This document shows positions 24,742-32,880 of a DNA stretch of 34,545 nt, in pieces; positions within the stretch are counted from its first letter, which is position 1; every line of letters begins with the position of its first letter. The notes beneath the pieces are model-generated. The model made no database searches, was not told where the DNA came from, and saw nothing but the letters and a program-made list of their open reading frames with translations. The position numbers and the translations under genes are program-made. This stretch comes from Lysobacter sp. (GTDB lineage: Bacteria; Pseudomonadota; Gammaproteobacteria; Xanthomonadales; Xanthomonadaceae): positions 1 through 34,545 of the forward strand of contig JABFWF010000118.1 in NCBI GenBank assembly GCA_013362405.1. The letters run 5' to 3'.

Positions 24742-25452
24742 ATGCGTCGCGCCGACCGGTTGTTCCTCATCATCCATGCCCTGCGCGGTCGTCGTGTCGC
24801 CCTGCCGGCGCACGCGCTCGCGCAGACGCTCGGCGTCTCGGCGCGCACGGTCTACCGCGACGTCGCCGACCTGCAGCGCTCGGGCGTGCCGATCGAAGGC
24901 GAGGCCGGCGTCGGCTACCTGCTGCGCCGTGGCGCCGACATCCCACCGCTCATGTTCAATGCCGATGAGCTCGAGGCGCTGGTGGTGGGCACGCGCTTCG
25001 TGCGTGCGTTCGGAGGCGAGCGCCTGGGGCGCGGCGCGGCGGCGGCGCTGCTCAAGATCCAGGCGGTGCTGCCGGCCGAGCTGCGCGAACGCGGTCGTCG
25101 CACGCGCATCTTCGCGCCGCCACGCGAGGATCGCATCGAATCCACCGGCCTGATCGACCGCCTGCACGCCGCCATCGACGCGCGCCGGGTGTTGCGCCTG
25201 GACTACCGCGACCAGGACGGGCACGCCAGCGCGCGCGACATCGAGCCGCTGTGCCTGTCCTTCTGGGGCGGCGCGTGGACGCTGGGCGCGTGGTGCCGCC
25301 TGCGCGACGGCTTCCGCAGCTTCCGTCCCGACCGCATCGTCGCCTTCGCGCCGCTGGAGCGGGACGGCACGCCGGAAACGTTCGAGGAAACGCCGGCGCG
25401 CGGCCTGGACGCCTACCTGCGCGCGGTCGGCGCGCTGGGCCTGGGCGACTGA
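24742..25452 (+). CDS. YafY-type transcriptional regulator (HTH-11 plus WYL domain)
   Basis: The 236-aa protein starts with a DeoR-like winged helix (MRRADRLFLIIHALRGRRVALPAHALAQTLGVSARTVYRDVADLQRSGVPIEGEAGVGYLL). A WYL-type ligand-sensing domain follows (RRVLRLDYRDQDGHASARDIEPLCLSFWGGAWTLGAWCRLRDGFRSFRPDRI), in which the 'WYL' strand is LSFWGGAWTLGAW. YafY-type regulators often sit next to, and control, NIPSNAP or glyoxalase-like genes, which fits the upstream neighbour. Its stop is 4 bp from the convergent phhA stop, with no terminator between them. Confidence 0.92.
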   Translation: MRRADRLFLIIHALRGRRVALPAHALAQTLGVSARTVYRDVADLQRSGVPIEGEAGVGYLLRRGADIPPLMFNADELEALVVGTRFVRAFGGERLGRGAAAALLKIQAVLPAELRERGRRTRIFAPPREDRIESTGLIDRLHAAIDARRVLRLDYRDQDGHASARDIEPLCLSFWGGAWTLGAWCRLRDGFRSFRPDRIVAFAPLERDGTPETFEETPARGLDAYLRAVGALGLGD

Positions 25453-25456
25453 GCGA

Positions 25457-26356
25457 CTAGACGTCGCCGTCGTTCGACCAGCCTTCTCCGGTCCCACGAT
25501 GGAACACGCGGTCGGCGTCGCGCACGGTACCGGCCGGGAACGACGGCTCGTTCGCCAGGCGGGCGTAGATCGGCGTGAAATCCGGCCGCGTCGCCTCCAT
25601 CAGCTGCTCGAAACTGTCGATGACGAAGTAGGTCTTCTGGTAGGTGTCGATGCGGTAGCGCGTGCGCATGATCCGCTCGAGGTCGAAGCCGATGCGGTTC
25701 GGCGCGTCGCTTTCCAGGCAGTGGATGCTTTCGCCCTTCGACGACACGATGCCGCTGCCGTAGATGCGCAGCCCGTCCTTCTGGCGGATCAGGCCGAACT
25801 CGACCGTGTACCAGTACAGGCGCGTGAGCATCTGCAGCGCCTCGGGCCCGACGCCATGCGCCTTGACGCCGCCCTGGCCGTACGCCTGCATGTAGTCGGC
25901 GAACGCCGGGTTCATCAGCAGCGGCACGTGGCCGAACAGATCGTGGAAGAGGTCGGGCTCCTCGATGTAGTCGATCTGGTCGGGACGGCGGATCCACCAC
26001 GTCACCGGGAAGCGTCGGTTGGCGAGGTGGTCGAAGAAATCGAGCTCGGGCAGCAGGCCCTCGACGCCGATCAGCGTCCAGCCGGTGGCGGCGTGCAGGA
26101 CCTCGTTGAGGTCGGCGAACTTCGGAATGCGGTCGGGCGCCATGCCCATCGCGTCCTGCGCCTGCAGGAACTCGTCGCAGGCGCGGCCGGGCAGGATCTC
26201 GCGCTGGCGCGCATACAGCGTCGCCCAGGTCGCATGGTCGTCGGCGCCATAGCCTTCCCACGGCTGCTCGACGATGCCGGTGGCGTAGACCGGCACCTTG
26301 CCCTTGTCGGTGTGCAGGTTCTCGACGCGGCGCGGCTGGGCAGTGGCGACGTTCAT
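25457..26356 (-). CDS. phhA: Phenylalanine-4-hydroxylase
   Basis: The 299-aa iron and tetrahydropterin-dependent monooxygenase converts phenylalanine to tyrosine. The 2-His-1-Glu iron site is visible as H138 and H143 (LFHDLFGHVPLL) and E186 (YWYTVEFGLI). Other family motifs are GVEGLLPELDFFDHLANRRFPVTWWIRRPDQIDYIEEPD and the C-terminal QKTYFVIDSFEQL. Length matches short bacterial PheH. ATG 26356 has GGAG 8 nt upstream; the 499-aa track ORF runs back through the divergent regulator. The pterin-recycling gene phhB is not adjacent. It is divergent from an Lrp/AsnC regulator across 114 bp with repeated TTGCGCC-type sites. Confidence 0.97.
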   Translation of the reverse strand: MNVATAQPRRVENLHTDKGKVPVYATGIVEQPWEGYGADDHATWATLYARQREILPGRACDEFLQAQDAMGMAPDRIPKFADLNEVLHAATGWTLIGVEGLLPELDFFDHLANRRFPVTWWIRRPDQIDYIEEPDLFHDLFGHVPLLMNPAFADYMQAYGQGGVKAHGVGPEALQMLTRLYWYTVEFGLIRQKDGLRIYGSGIVSSKGESIHCLESDAPNRIGFDLERIMRTRYRIDTYQKTYFVIDSFEQLMEATRPDFTPIYARLANEPSFPAGTVRDADRVFHRGTGEGWSNDGDV

Positions 26357-26372
26357 GGCGTGGCTCCGATGA

Positions 26373-26454
26373 TGCGCCGACTGTAGCGGGTCGGGCGCGC
26401 AACGGGCTTGCGTCGTTGCGCCGATGTGGCCAGCCGGCGCACGATTGTTGCGCC
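26373..26454. promoter_or_regulatory. Repeated TGCGCC sites between phhA and the Lrp/AsnC gene
   Basis: TGCGCC occurs at 26373-26378, 26417-26422 and 26449-26454, and inverted at 26436-26441, so that GGCGCA-N7-TGCGCC (26436-26454) forms a perfect inverted repeat. TTGCGCC at 26416 and 26448 are 32 bp apart, about three helical turns. Such phased half-sites are what an Lrp-type octamer would bind. Confidence 0.5.
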
Positions 26455-26470
26455 AACCAGGGAAATCGTC

Positions 26471-26953
26471 GTGAAGGACGCCACCGCCACCTTCGATCGC
26501 ACCGACCTCCTGCTGCTCGCCGAGCTGCAGCGCGCCGGCCGCCTGACCAACGCCGAACTCGCCGAGCGCGTGCACCTCTCGCCCTCGGCCTGCCTCCGCC
26601 GCGTGCAGCGGCTGGAGCGCGAGGGCGTGATCGCCGGCTACCGCGCCGAGGTCGATCCGGCGCGGCTCGGACTCGACCTCACCGCCTTCGTGCGCGTGCA
26701 GCTGGCGCGCCACGATGCCACGGCGATCGAGGCCTTCAGCGCCGCCGTCAACGCGTGGGACGAGGTGGTCGCCTGCCACGCGCTGACCGGCGACATGGAC
26801 TACCTGCTGCACGTGGTGGTGCGCGACCTCGAACACTTCTCGCGCTTCCTGCTCGACCGGCTGCTCGGCCAGGCCGGCGTGGCCGACGTCAATTCGAGCT
26901 TCGTGCTGCGCACGGTGAAGGCGTTCCGCGGCTTGCCGCTGCCGCGCGCGTAG
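26471..26953 (+). CDS. Lrp/AsnC-family transcriptional regulator
   Basis: The 160-aa protein has the AsnC-type HTH (DRTDLLLLAELQRAGRLTNAELAERVHLSPSACLRRVQRLEREGVIAGYRAEVDPARLGL). A RAM ligand-sensing domain follows (AFVRVQLARHDATAIEAFSAAVNAWDEVVACHALTGDMDYLLHVVVRDLEHFSRFLLDRL). Its divergence from phhA and the shared operator-like repeats suggest an aromatic amino acid-responsive activator of phhA that also controls itself; this is inference. The start is GTG 26471 with AGGGA upstream; the track's earlier ATG would run through the operator region. The 108 bp to the convergent M28 gene shows no clear terminator. Confidence 0.94.
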   Translation: MKDATATFDRTDLLLLAELQRAGRLTNAELAERVHLSPSACLRRVQRLEREGVIAGYRAEVDPARLGLDLTAFVRVQLARHDATAIEAFSAAVNAWDEVVACHALTGDMDYLLHVVVRDLEHFSRFLLDRLLGQAGVADVNSSFVLRTVKAFRGLPLPRA

Positions 26954-27061
26954 CAAGCCGCAGGCAGCACCGGGCTGCTGCGAGGAAGACCGCGCGAGAT
27001 TCCAGCTGCGCTTTGCTTACCCGGCGACGTTGGCTGACCCGGGCTGCTTCGGGCCTGCAGA

Positions 27062-28765
27062 TCAGTGCGCCGAGTGGCCGAAGCGCGCGCCGAAAAAATC
27101 CCCTCCCTTCCATTGCGGCGGCGCCGGCGCGTCGCCGACCTCCACGCCCAGGCGCGTGGCGAAACGCGCCAGGCGCGCCGCGTCCTCGTACTGGATCGGC
27201 TGGCGCGCGTCGTCGCAGGGACGGTGGTAGCAGTCGCGCAGGAACACGCGCTGCGCGAGCAGCGGCATGGTGGTCGCGTCGGCCTGCTTGCCGGCACTCG
27301 ACGCGGCCGGCACCACGCCGCCGTCGAGCATCAGCGCCGGCACGCCCGCGCGTACGAACGCGTACTGGTCGCTGCGCACGAACACCGCTTCCTCCGGGAA
27401 CGGATCCGGCGACAACGGCACGCCGAGCGCATCACCAGCGTGTTGCGCCGCCGTGCCGAGGTCGCTGTGCGCGCCGCCGATCGCGATCGCGTCGCGACTC
27501 GGCGCGAGCAGCATCGGCATGTCGAGGTTGATGTCGGCCACGAGCCTGGCCGTCGGCGCGCCGGGCGGATGCAGCGCGAGCCACTGCGCGCCGAGCAGGC
27601 CCTGCTCCTCGCCGGTGAGCGCGGCGAACAGCAGCGGGCGCCTGGGCGCCTGCTGCGTGCGCGCGGCTTCCAGCACGATGGCCACGCCAAGCGCGTTGTC
27701 AAGCGCGCCGTGGAAGACGTGGTCGCCGCCTTGCGCGGCGACGCCGAGATGGTCGAGGTGCGCGCTGTAGAGCAGCTGTTGCGAAGCGAGCGCGGGATCG
27801 CGACCCGGAAGGCGCCCGAGCACGTTGCGGCCGTCGAGCGACGCGATGTGGCTGCGCGCGGCGAGGTCCAGCGTCACCGGCAAGGCGAAGCCACGCTGCC
27901 GCTCCTGCTCCACCGCCTGTGCGAGTTCCGCCGCGGTGTGGCCGCTGCCGTCGAAGACGAGGTCGGCGGCGGCAAAGCTGACCCGCGCCACCACCTGCAG
28001 CTGCGGTTCGTCGTCGAGCGCATGGCCGTCGCCGGCGCGCAGGCGCATGTCCGGACGGTCGAATGCAGCGGCAGACTGCGTCCACGGCGCCGCGGCCTCC
28101 TGCGCGGGCGTGTCGACGAACACCGCACCGATCGCGCCATGCGCCGCGAGCGTGCGCAACTTCTCGCGCATCGACGCGTGGAAGGCACGACGGTCGGCGT
28201 CGAAGCGCGCCGGCGCGCCGCCGAACAGCACCGCGATGCGGCCATGCAGGTCGAGCCCGGCGAAGTCGTCGTGGCCGAGGTCCGGCGCTTCCACCCCTTG
28301 GCCGACGAATACCGCCGGCGCGCGCACTGCCGCCGTCGCGCGGGCGAAGCCGGGCATCGGCAGGAACTGGTCGCGCACGCGCAGGCTGATGTCGCGATCG
28401 CGACGCACGACGACCAGGCGGGCACCGTCGGCAACGCGCGTCGAGGCCAGCAACGGCACGCGCTGGAAGTAGGTCTCCTCGTCGCCCGCCGGCTGCAGCC
28501 CGAGCGCGCGGAAGCGGTCGGCGACGTATTGCGCGGCGCGGTCGTAGCCGGCGCTGCCGGTCAGCCGGCCCTGCATGCGCGCATCGGAGAGCGCGCGCAC
28601 GTCGGCGGCGATCCGCGCCGCGGCCGCGCTGGCCTGTGGGGGCCCCGGCGCCGGCGACACCGATGGCGTGGGCTGCCGGCTGCAACCGGGCAGCGACAGC
28701 GTCGACAGCAGGCAGGCGGCGAGCAGGCGGACGGCGAGGCGGATCGGCGGAAGCGGTCGTGGCAT
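27062..28765 (-). CDS. M28-family zinc aminopeptidase, lipoprotein
   Basis: The 567-aa protein has a lipoprotein signal (LAVRLLAACLLSTLSLPGC, lipobox LPGC), a short Pro-rich linker, a PA-like insert (about residues 140-280) and an M28 catalytic domain. Zinc ligands are visible in series: H in YSAHLDHLG, D in HGALDNALGVA, E-E in ALTGEEQGLLG, D in DINLDMP, and a late His in FLRDCYHRPCDD. M28 exopeptidases remove N-terminal residues from peptides, here probably at the periplasmic face of a membrane. ATG 28765 is used because it begins the signal peptide; the track ORF is 65 codons longer. It converges with the Lrp gene. Confidence 0.93.
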   Translation of the reverse strand: MPRPLPPIRLAVRLLAACLLSTLSLPGCSRQPTPSVSPAPGPPQASAAAARIAADVRALSDARMQGRLTGSAGYDRAAQYVADRFRALGLQPAGDEETYFQRVPLLASTRVADGARLVVVRRDRDISLRVRDQFLPMPGFARATAAVRAPAVFVGQGVEAPDLGHDDFAGLDLHGRIAVLFGGAPARFDADRRAFHASMREKLRTLAAHGAIGAVFVDTPAQEAAAPWTQSAAAFDRPDMRLRAGDGHALDDEPQLQVVARVSFAAADLVFDGSGHTAAELAQAVEQERQRGFALPVTLDLAARSHIASLDGRNVLGRLPGRDPALASQQLLYSAHLDHLGVAAQGGDHVFHGALDNALGVAIVLEAARTQQAPRRPLLFAALTGEEQGLLGAQWLALHPPGAPTARLVADINLDMPMLLAPSRDAIAIGGAHSDLGTAAQHAGDALGVPLSPDPFPEEAVFVRSDQYAFVRAGVPALMLDGGVVPAASSAGKQADATTMPLLAQRVFLRDCYHRPCDDARQPIQYEDAARLARFATRLGVEVGDAPAPPQWKGGDFFGARFGHSAH

Positions 28766-28889
28766 GCAGGCGCTGGGTCGGGCGACGGGCGACGCTAGCA
28801 CAGGCTTGCGCACGCGATCCCCGATGCGTTCACGGCCCGCTTCCGCCGCCCTCGCAATCATTTGCCGCGCGGAACCATCGGAGCGCGAC

Positions 28890-30068
28890 GTGGAGCGGCA
28901 CGACGATCGGGCGCTGGCTGCGACCCTGATGCGCGATTTCGCCGAACGCACCGGCCTCACCGGCGCGGAGGCGGCGCGCCGCTACCTGTGGACCGACGCC
29001 TTCGCGGTCTGCAACTTCCTCGGCCTCGCCGAAACGGCGCTGGCCACGCGCCTGGTCGAACAGGTGCACGCGGTGCTCGGCGCGCACCGCCCGGATGACA
29101 CCCGGCACGGCCCGCTCAGTGGTCTGGACGCCGCGGCCGCGCGCCGCCATCCGACCCAGGGCGGCCTGCGCATCGGCAAGCCGCTGCCCGAGCGCGCGCC
29201 GGGCGAGCCGCCGGATCCGCGGCTCGAATGGGATCGCGACGGCCAGTACTTCCATTACCTGACGCGCTGGATGCACGCGCTCGACCAGTACGCCCAGCGC
29301 GCGGGCGTCGTCGACGCCAATCGCTGGGCGCGCGAGCTGGCGCGCACGGCGGTGCAGGCGTTCGTGGTCGTCGGCGACGGCACGCCGCGGATGGTGTGGA
29401 AAGCGAGCATCGGGCTGGATCGTGCGCAGGTCGCCTCGATGGGACAGCACGATCCGCTCGACGGCCTGGTCACCTGCCTGCAGCTGCGCGCGCACACGCC
29501 GCCCGGCAGTGGCGGGCCGACGCTTGCGCCGGAGCTGCGCACGCTCGCCACGCTGGTCGCCGGCACCAACCTGCTCACCGACGATCCGCTCGGCATCGGC
29601 GGGCTGCTGGTGGACGCCTACCGGCTCGCCCAGCTGCTGCGCGAGAAGCCCGGCGACGACGCGTTGCTCGGCCTGCTGCTCGCCGCCGCCGCCGGCGGCC
29701 TGCACGCGTGGCTGCAGCAGCGCCCGCTCGCGCGACCCGCGGACGAGCGCCTTGCGTTCCGTGAACTCGGGCTGGCGATCGGTCTGTCGGCTGCGGCGCG
29801 CCTGTGGCGGCTGCTGGAGCACGACCACGCGCCGATCGCCGGGCAGCCGGCGGTGCGCGCGAGCCTCGATGCGCTGATCGCGCAGGTACCGCTGGCACGA
29901 CGCATCAGCAGCCATTGGAGCGAACCCGGCCAGCGCACGTCGGCCGCCTGGCGCGCGCACGAGGACATCAATGCGGTGATGCTGGCGACCAGCCTGGCGC
30001 CGCAAGGCTACCTCGACTTCGACCGCGCGCAGGCCACGCCGAAGCAGTCGGCGGCGTGGTCGCGCTGA
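28890..30068 (+). CDS. Hypothetical protein, all-alpha, unknown function
   Basis: I do not recognise this 392-aa protein. It is soluble-looking, with no signal peptide or membrane helix, and rich in W, H and D in blocks such as RYLWTDAFAVCNFLGLAE, GLRIGKPLPER, WDRDGQYFHYLTRWMHALDQ, WARELARTAVQAFV and RMVWKASIGLDR. The spacing of aromatic and helical blocks suggests an (alpha/alpha) toroid of the kind seen in glycoside hydrolases or lanthipeptide cyclase-like folds, which is only an inference. GTG 28890 is chosen because GGAG lies 6 nt upstream (CGGAGCGCGACGTG) and the protein then begins VERHDDRALAATLMRDF; ATG 28824 is the alternative. It ends at a strong intrinsic terminator. Confidence 0.82.
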   Translation: MERHDDRALAATLMRDFAERTGLTGAEAARRYLWTDAFAVCNFLGLAETALATRLVEQVHAVLGAHRPDDTRHGPLSGLDAAAARRHPTQGGLRIGKPLPERAPGEPPDPRLEWDRDGQYFHYLTRWMHALDQYAQRAGVVDANRWARELARTAVQAFVVVGDGTPRMVWKASIGLDRAQVASMGQHDPLDGLVTCLQLRAHTPPGSGGPTLAPELRTLATLVAGTNLLTDDPLGIGGLLVDAYRLAQLLREKPGDDALLGLLLAAAAGGLHAWLQQRPLARPADERLAFRELGLAIGLSAAARLWRLLEHDHAPIAGQPAVRASLDALIAQVPLARRISSHWSEPGQRTSAAWRAHEDINAVMLATSLAPQGYLDFDRAQATPKQSAAWSR

Positions 30069-30090
30069 CGCGCGCGCTCCTGCAAACAAG

Positions 30091-30118
30091 GACGGCCACC
30101 TCGCGGTGGCCGTCTTTT
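30091..30118 (+). terminator. Intrinsic terminator between convergent genes
   Basis: GACGGCCACC-tcgc-GGTGGCCGTC is a perfect 10-bp stem with a 4-nt loop followed by TTTT, placed 22 bp after the hypothetical gene. On the opposite strand the stem is followed only by CTTGTTT, so it may partly serve the beta-barrel gene too. Confidence 0.88.
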
Positions 30119-30137
30119 GCGCGAGCATTGCGCGTGA

Positions 30138-30668
30138 TCAGAAGCGGTATTCGGCGCCGAGCGTGACCGTGCGCAGCTTGCCGCTGACGCCGAACGCGCT
30201 GGCCTTGTTCCAGTCGTAGTTGAGGCCGACGCCGACGTTGCGGTTGAAGTCGTAACCCGCGCCCACGCCGTAGTACGGCTTGACCTTGCTGTCGCTCTGG
30301 CTCGGCAGGCCCGGCACGCCGATCTTGACCTTGTTGCGGGCGAGGCCGGCGCGGCCGTCGACGAAGAAGCCGGAGTTCTCCGGGCCGAAGTTGTACTTGC
30401 CGACCACGCCCGCGCCGAAGCTGTTTACCTTCGCCGAGCCGACGCTGTTGGACTTGTCGTAGAGGTTGGAATAGAAGCCCTCCACGGCGACGTTGGGGGT
30501 GAACGCGTAACCGCCGCGCAACGACCACGTGGTGTCGTTGTCGCTGCTGCCGTTGACGTTGAGATGGCTGCGGCCGCCTTCCACGCGGACGAAGGGGCCT
30601 TCGGCGAACGCCGAAGTCGAAAGGACCGAGAGGGCAAGCGCGCCCGTCAGCAAGTGAATCTTATTCAT
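30138..30668 (-). CDS. Small outer-membrane beta-barrel protein
   Basis: The 176-aa protein has a Sec signal peptide (MNKIHLLTGALALSVLSTSAFA, cleavage after AFA). The mature part alternates hydrophobic and polar residues across about eight strands (GPFVRVEGGRSHLNV, TTWSLRGGYAFTPNVAVEGFYSNL, SFGAGVVGKYNF, PYYGVGAGYDFNRNVGVGLNYDWNK) and ends in LGAEYRF, the terminal Phe signal for BAM insertion. It belongs to the broad OmpA/OprF-like 'porin family' barrels; no periplasmic domain is present, so its role is unclear. AAAAAAGGAAAC precedes the start; ATG 30668 has the better spacing, ATG 30674 (MTMNK) is the track choice. Its upstream region is clearly AT-richer than its surroundings. Confidence 0.88.
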   Translation of the reverse strand: MNKIHLLTGALALSVLSTSAFAEGPFVRVEGGRSHLNVNGSSDNDTTWSLRGGYAFTPNVAVEGFYSNLYDKSNSVGSAKVNSFGAGVVGKYNFGPENSGFFVDGRAGLARNKVKIGVPGLPSQSDSKVKPYYGVGAGYDFNRNVGVGLNYDWNKASAFGVSGKLRTVTLGAEYRF

Positions 30669-30758
30669 CGTCATGTTTCCTTTTTTATGAGCAATTGCAG
30701 GCCCATCTAGGGGGCGGTTGCAGCGTGCACAAAGCTTCGTTGTTCCGCAAATTTCGCG

Positions 30759-31481
30759 TTAAGCAGAAATTCGCTTTTCGTTTAGGCCACGTTCCGCGTC
30801 GTGGTGCGCGACTTCATGCGTCGCATCGTCGGGCGCGCCGTTTTCTTCGAGCTCCCAGCTGTAGCGGTGCCGCGGCAGCGCCGGATCGGTCGCGCGCAAC
30901 CACCATCCCGCGAGCACGCCGGCCAGCGCGCCACCCAAGTGCGATTCCCACGACACGTCCGGCGCCTGCGGCAACACGCTGAGCAGCATTCCGCCGAAGA
31001 AGGCGAAGGCAAGCATCGCCGCTGCGATCGCGGCGCGGTCGCGGCGCAGGACTGCGAGGGTGAACACCAGGAAGGCCAGGCCATGGTTGACGCCGCTCGC
31101 GCCGAGGTGATGCGTGCCCGGTGCGCCCAGCATCCACGCGCCCAGGCCCGCGCCCAGCCACAGCAACGGCAGCGCACGCAGCGTGGCGCGCGGATAGACG
31201 CAGCCGGCGAGCGTGCCGAGCAGCAGCACGGCGGCGGCGTTCGCCGCGAGATGCGCGGCGGATCCATGCAGCAACGGCGCGAACAGCACGCCGCGCAGGC
31301 CTGCGAACGCACGCGGGGTCACCGCCCACGCGGCGACATCGAACATGCCTTGCGCGCTGTACACGGCGGCGAGCAGGAGCACTGCGCAGAGGCTCGCGTT
31401 GAATGCGCGCAGCAGGCGCGCGCGGTCGCGGCGGCGTTGCACGACGGGATCGGCGGCGAGCGCGGGTTCTGGCAGGTGCAT
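30759..31481 (-). CDS. Rhomboid-family intramembrane serine protease
   Basis: The 240-aa protein has about six hydrophobic segments and the rhomboid signatures: HGSAAHLAANAAAVLLLG (the H-x3-H/N helix), HHLGASGVNHGLAF with the GxSG nucleophile Ser, and the catalytic His in SWESHLGGALAGVLAG. It should cleave membrane-protein substrates within the bilayer. The C-terminal tail (RATDPALPRHRYSWELEENGAPDDATHEVAHHDAERGL) is cytoplasmic and charged. ATG 31481 (MHLPEPALAADP) is chosen over the track start 30 codons earlier, which is Pro/Arg-rich shadow sequence. It is divergent from rlmI. It is upstream of the beta-barrel gene, but 90 bp of AT-rich sequence argues for separate transcription. Confidence 0.9.
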   Translation of the reverse strand: MHLPEPALAADPVVQRRRDRARLLRAFNASLCAVLLLAAVYSAQGMFDVAAWAVTPRAFAGLRGVLFAPLLHGSAAHLAANAAAVLLLGTLAGCVYPRATLRALPLLWLGAGLGAWMLGAPGTHHLGASGVNHGLAFLVFTLAVLRRDRAAIAAAMLAFAFFGGMLLSVLPQAPDVSWESHLGGALAGVLAGWWLRATDPALPRHRYSWELEENGAPDDATHEVAHHDAERGLNEKRISA

Positions 31482-31686
31482 GCGCAAACACGTGGCGGCG
31501 GGCGCAGGGGAAACAAGGGGGGCCGGTCGCCTGACGAATGGAAAGCTCGTCGCTGGCGGTCGGCACGACATGGACCATTGCGGAGCGGATGGGAACGCAG
31601 CGTCGCACCGACCGGTCCGCCGCGGCTGCCCGATGGAGAGCCTGCTCCTCGGCCGCCCGCGACGATGCTTCGGCGGCCTGCGCGAC

Positions 31687-31692
31687 TAGAAT
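31687..31692 (+). promoter_or_regulatory. Candidate -10 box TAGAAT for leaderless rlmI mRNA
   Basis: TAGAAT matches five of six consensus bases and is separated by six bases (gtgcgg) from ATG 31699. There is no Shine-Dalgarno before that ATG. Confidence 0.55.
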
Positions 31693-31698
31693 GTGCGG

Positions 31699-32880
31699 AT
31701 GAGCGAATTGCCTGTCGTGCGCCTGAAGAATGCCTGGCGATCCACCCATCCGTGGATCTTCCAGAAGCTTGTAGAGAAACCCCCGGTGCGCCCGAAGCCG
31801 GGCAGCATCGTCGACGTGGTCGGCGTGGACGGCGAGTGGATCGGACGCGGCTTCTACAACGGCCATTCGCGCATCGCGCTGCGGATGCTCGAGGGCGATC
31901 CCGACGTGCAGGTGGACGCGACGTGGTTCGCGCGACGCATCGCCGATGCGGTCGCGTTGCGCCGCGATGTGCTGCGCCTGGATGAGGTCGGCGACGCCTG
32001 GCGCGTCGTGCACAGCGAAGGCGATGGCCTCAGCGGCCTCGTGGTCGATCGTTACGCGGACCTGCTGGTCGTCGAGTTCTTCAGCGCCGGCATGTTCCGT
32101 CACCGCGACTGGATCTACGACGCGCTGCGCGCGCAGTTCCCCGGCTGCCGCTTCCACGCCTTCGCCGACGAGCACGTGCAGAAGCAGGAGTCGTTCGACT
32201 TCCGCGGTTCGGAGCCGGCGGCGCCAGCGATCATCACCGAGCACGGCATCCGTTTCCGCGCCGATCCGGCGGGCGCGCACAAGACCGGCTTCTTCGCTGA
32301 CCAGCGCGAGAACCGGCAGTGGCTCTCCCAGCTCGTCGCCGGCAAGCGCGTGCTCGACCTGTGCTGCAACACCGGCGGCTTCGCGGTGTACGCGGCGGTG
32401 CGCGGCGCGGAAGAGGTGGTCGGCATCGACATCGACGAGGCCGTGATCGACATCGCCAAGGGCAACGTGAAGCTCAACATGCCGTTCGCGAGCGGCGTGC
32501 GGCCCCGGTTCGTGCAGGCCGACGTCTTCCCGTGGCTGCGCGACGCGGCGAACAACGGCGAGTCCTACGATGTCGTGGTCCTCGATCCGGCCAAGATGAC
32601 CCGCGACCGCGAGCAGGTCATCCCCGCGCTGAAGAAGTACCTCGACATGAACAAGCTCGCCCTGGGCGTGGTGAAGCCGGGCGGCCTGTTCGCAACCTTC
32701 TCCTGCACCGGCCTGGTCAGCGAGGAGCAGTTCCTCGACATGCTGCGGCGCGCGGCCTTCTACGCCGGGCGCACGGTGCAGGTGCTGCGGATCGCCGGTG
32801 CCGGCGCCGACCATCCGTTCCTCGCGCAGGTGCCGGAGTCGCGTTACCTGAAGGCGGTGTTCTGCCGGGTGCTCGACTAG
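31699..32880 (+). CDS. rlmI: RlmI-like 23S rRNA (cytosine-C5)-methyltransferase
   Basis: The 393-aa protein has an N-terminal PUA domain (LKNAWRSTHPWIFQKLVEKPPVRPKPGSIVDVVGVDGEWIGRGFYNGHSRIALRML), then a Rossmann SAM-methyltransferase domain with motif I VLDLCCNTGGFAVYAA, the acidic EVVGIDIDE, catalytic-type motif VVLDPAKMTR, and FSCTGLVSEEQF with the nucleophile Cys. This is the YccW/RlmI layout; E. coli RlmI makes m5C1962 in 23S rRNA. The close relative RlmK-type is less likely because of the PUA start and length. The track begins at GTG 31693; ATG 31699 fits the promoter spacing and gives MSELPVVRLKNAW. It is divergent from the rhomboid gene. Confidence 0.92.
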   Translation: MSELPVVRLKNAWRSTHPWIFQKLVEKPPVRPKPGSIVDVVGVDGEWIGRGFYNGHSRIALRMLEGDPDVQVDATWFARRIADAVALRRDVLRLDEVGDAWRVVHSEGDGLSGLVVDRYADLLVVEFFSAGMFRHRDWIYDALRAQFPGCRFHAFADEHVQKQESFDFRGSEPAAPAIITEHGIRFRADPAGAHKTGFFADQRENRQWLSQLVAGKRVLDLCCNTGGFAVYAAVRGAEEVVGIDIDEAVIDIAKGNVKLNMPFASGVRPRFVQADVFPWLRDAANNGESYDVVVLDPAKMTRDREQVIPALKKYLDMNKLALGVVKPGGLFATFSCTGLVSEEQFLDMLRRAAFYAGRTVQVLRIAGAGADHPFLAQVPESRYLKAVFCRVLD

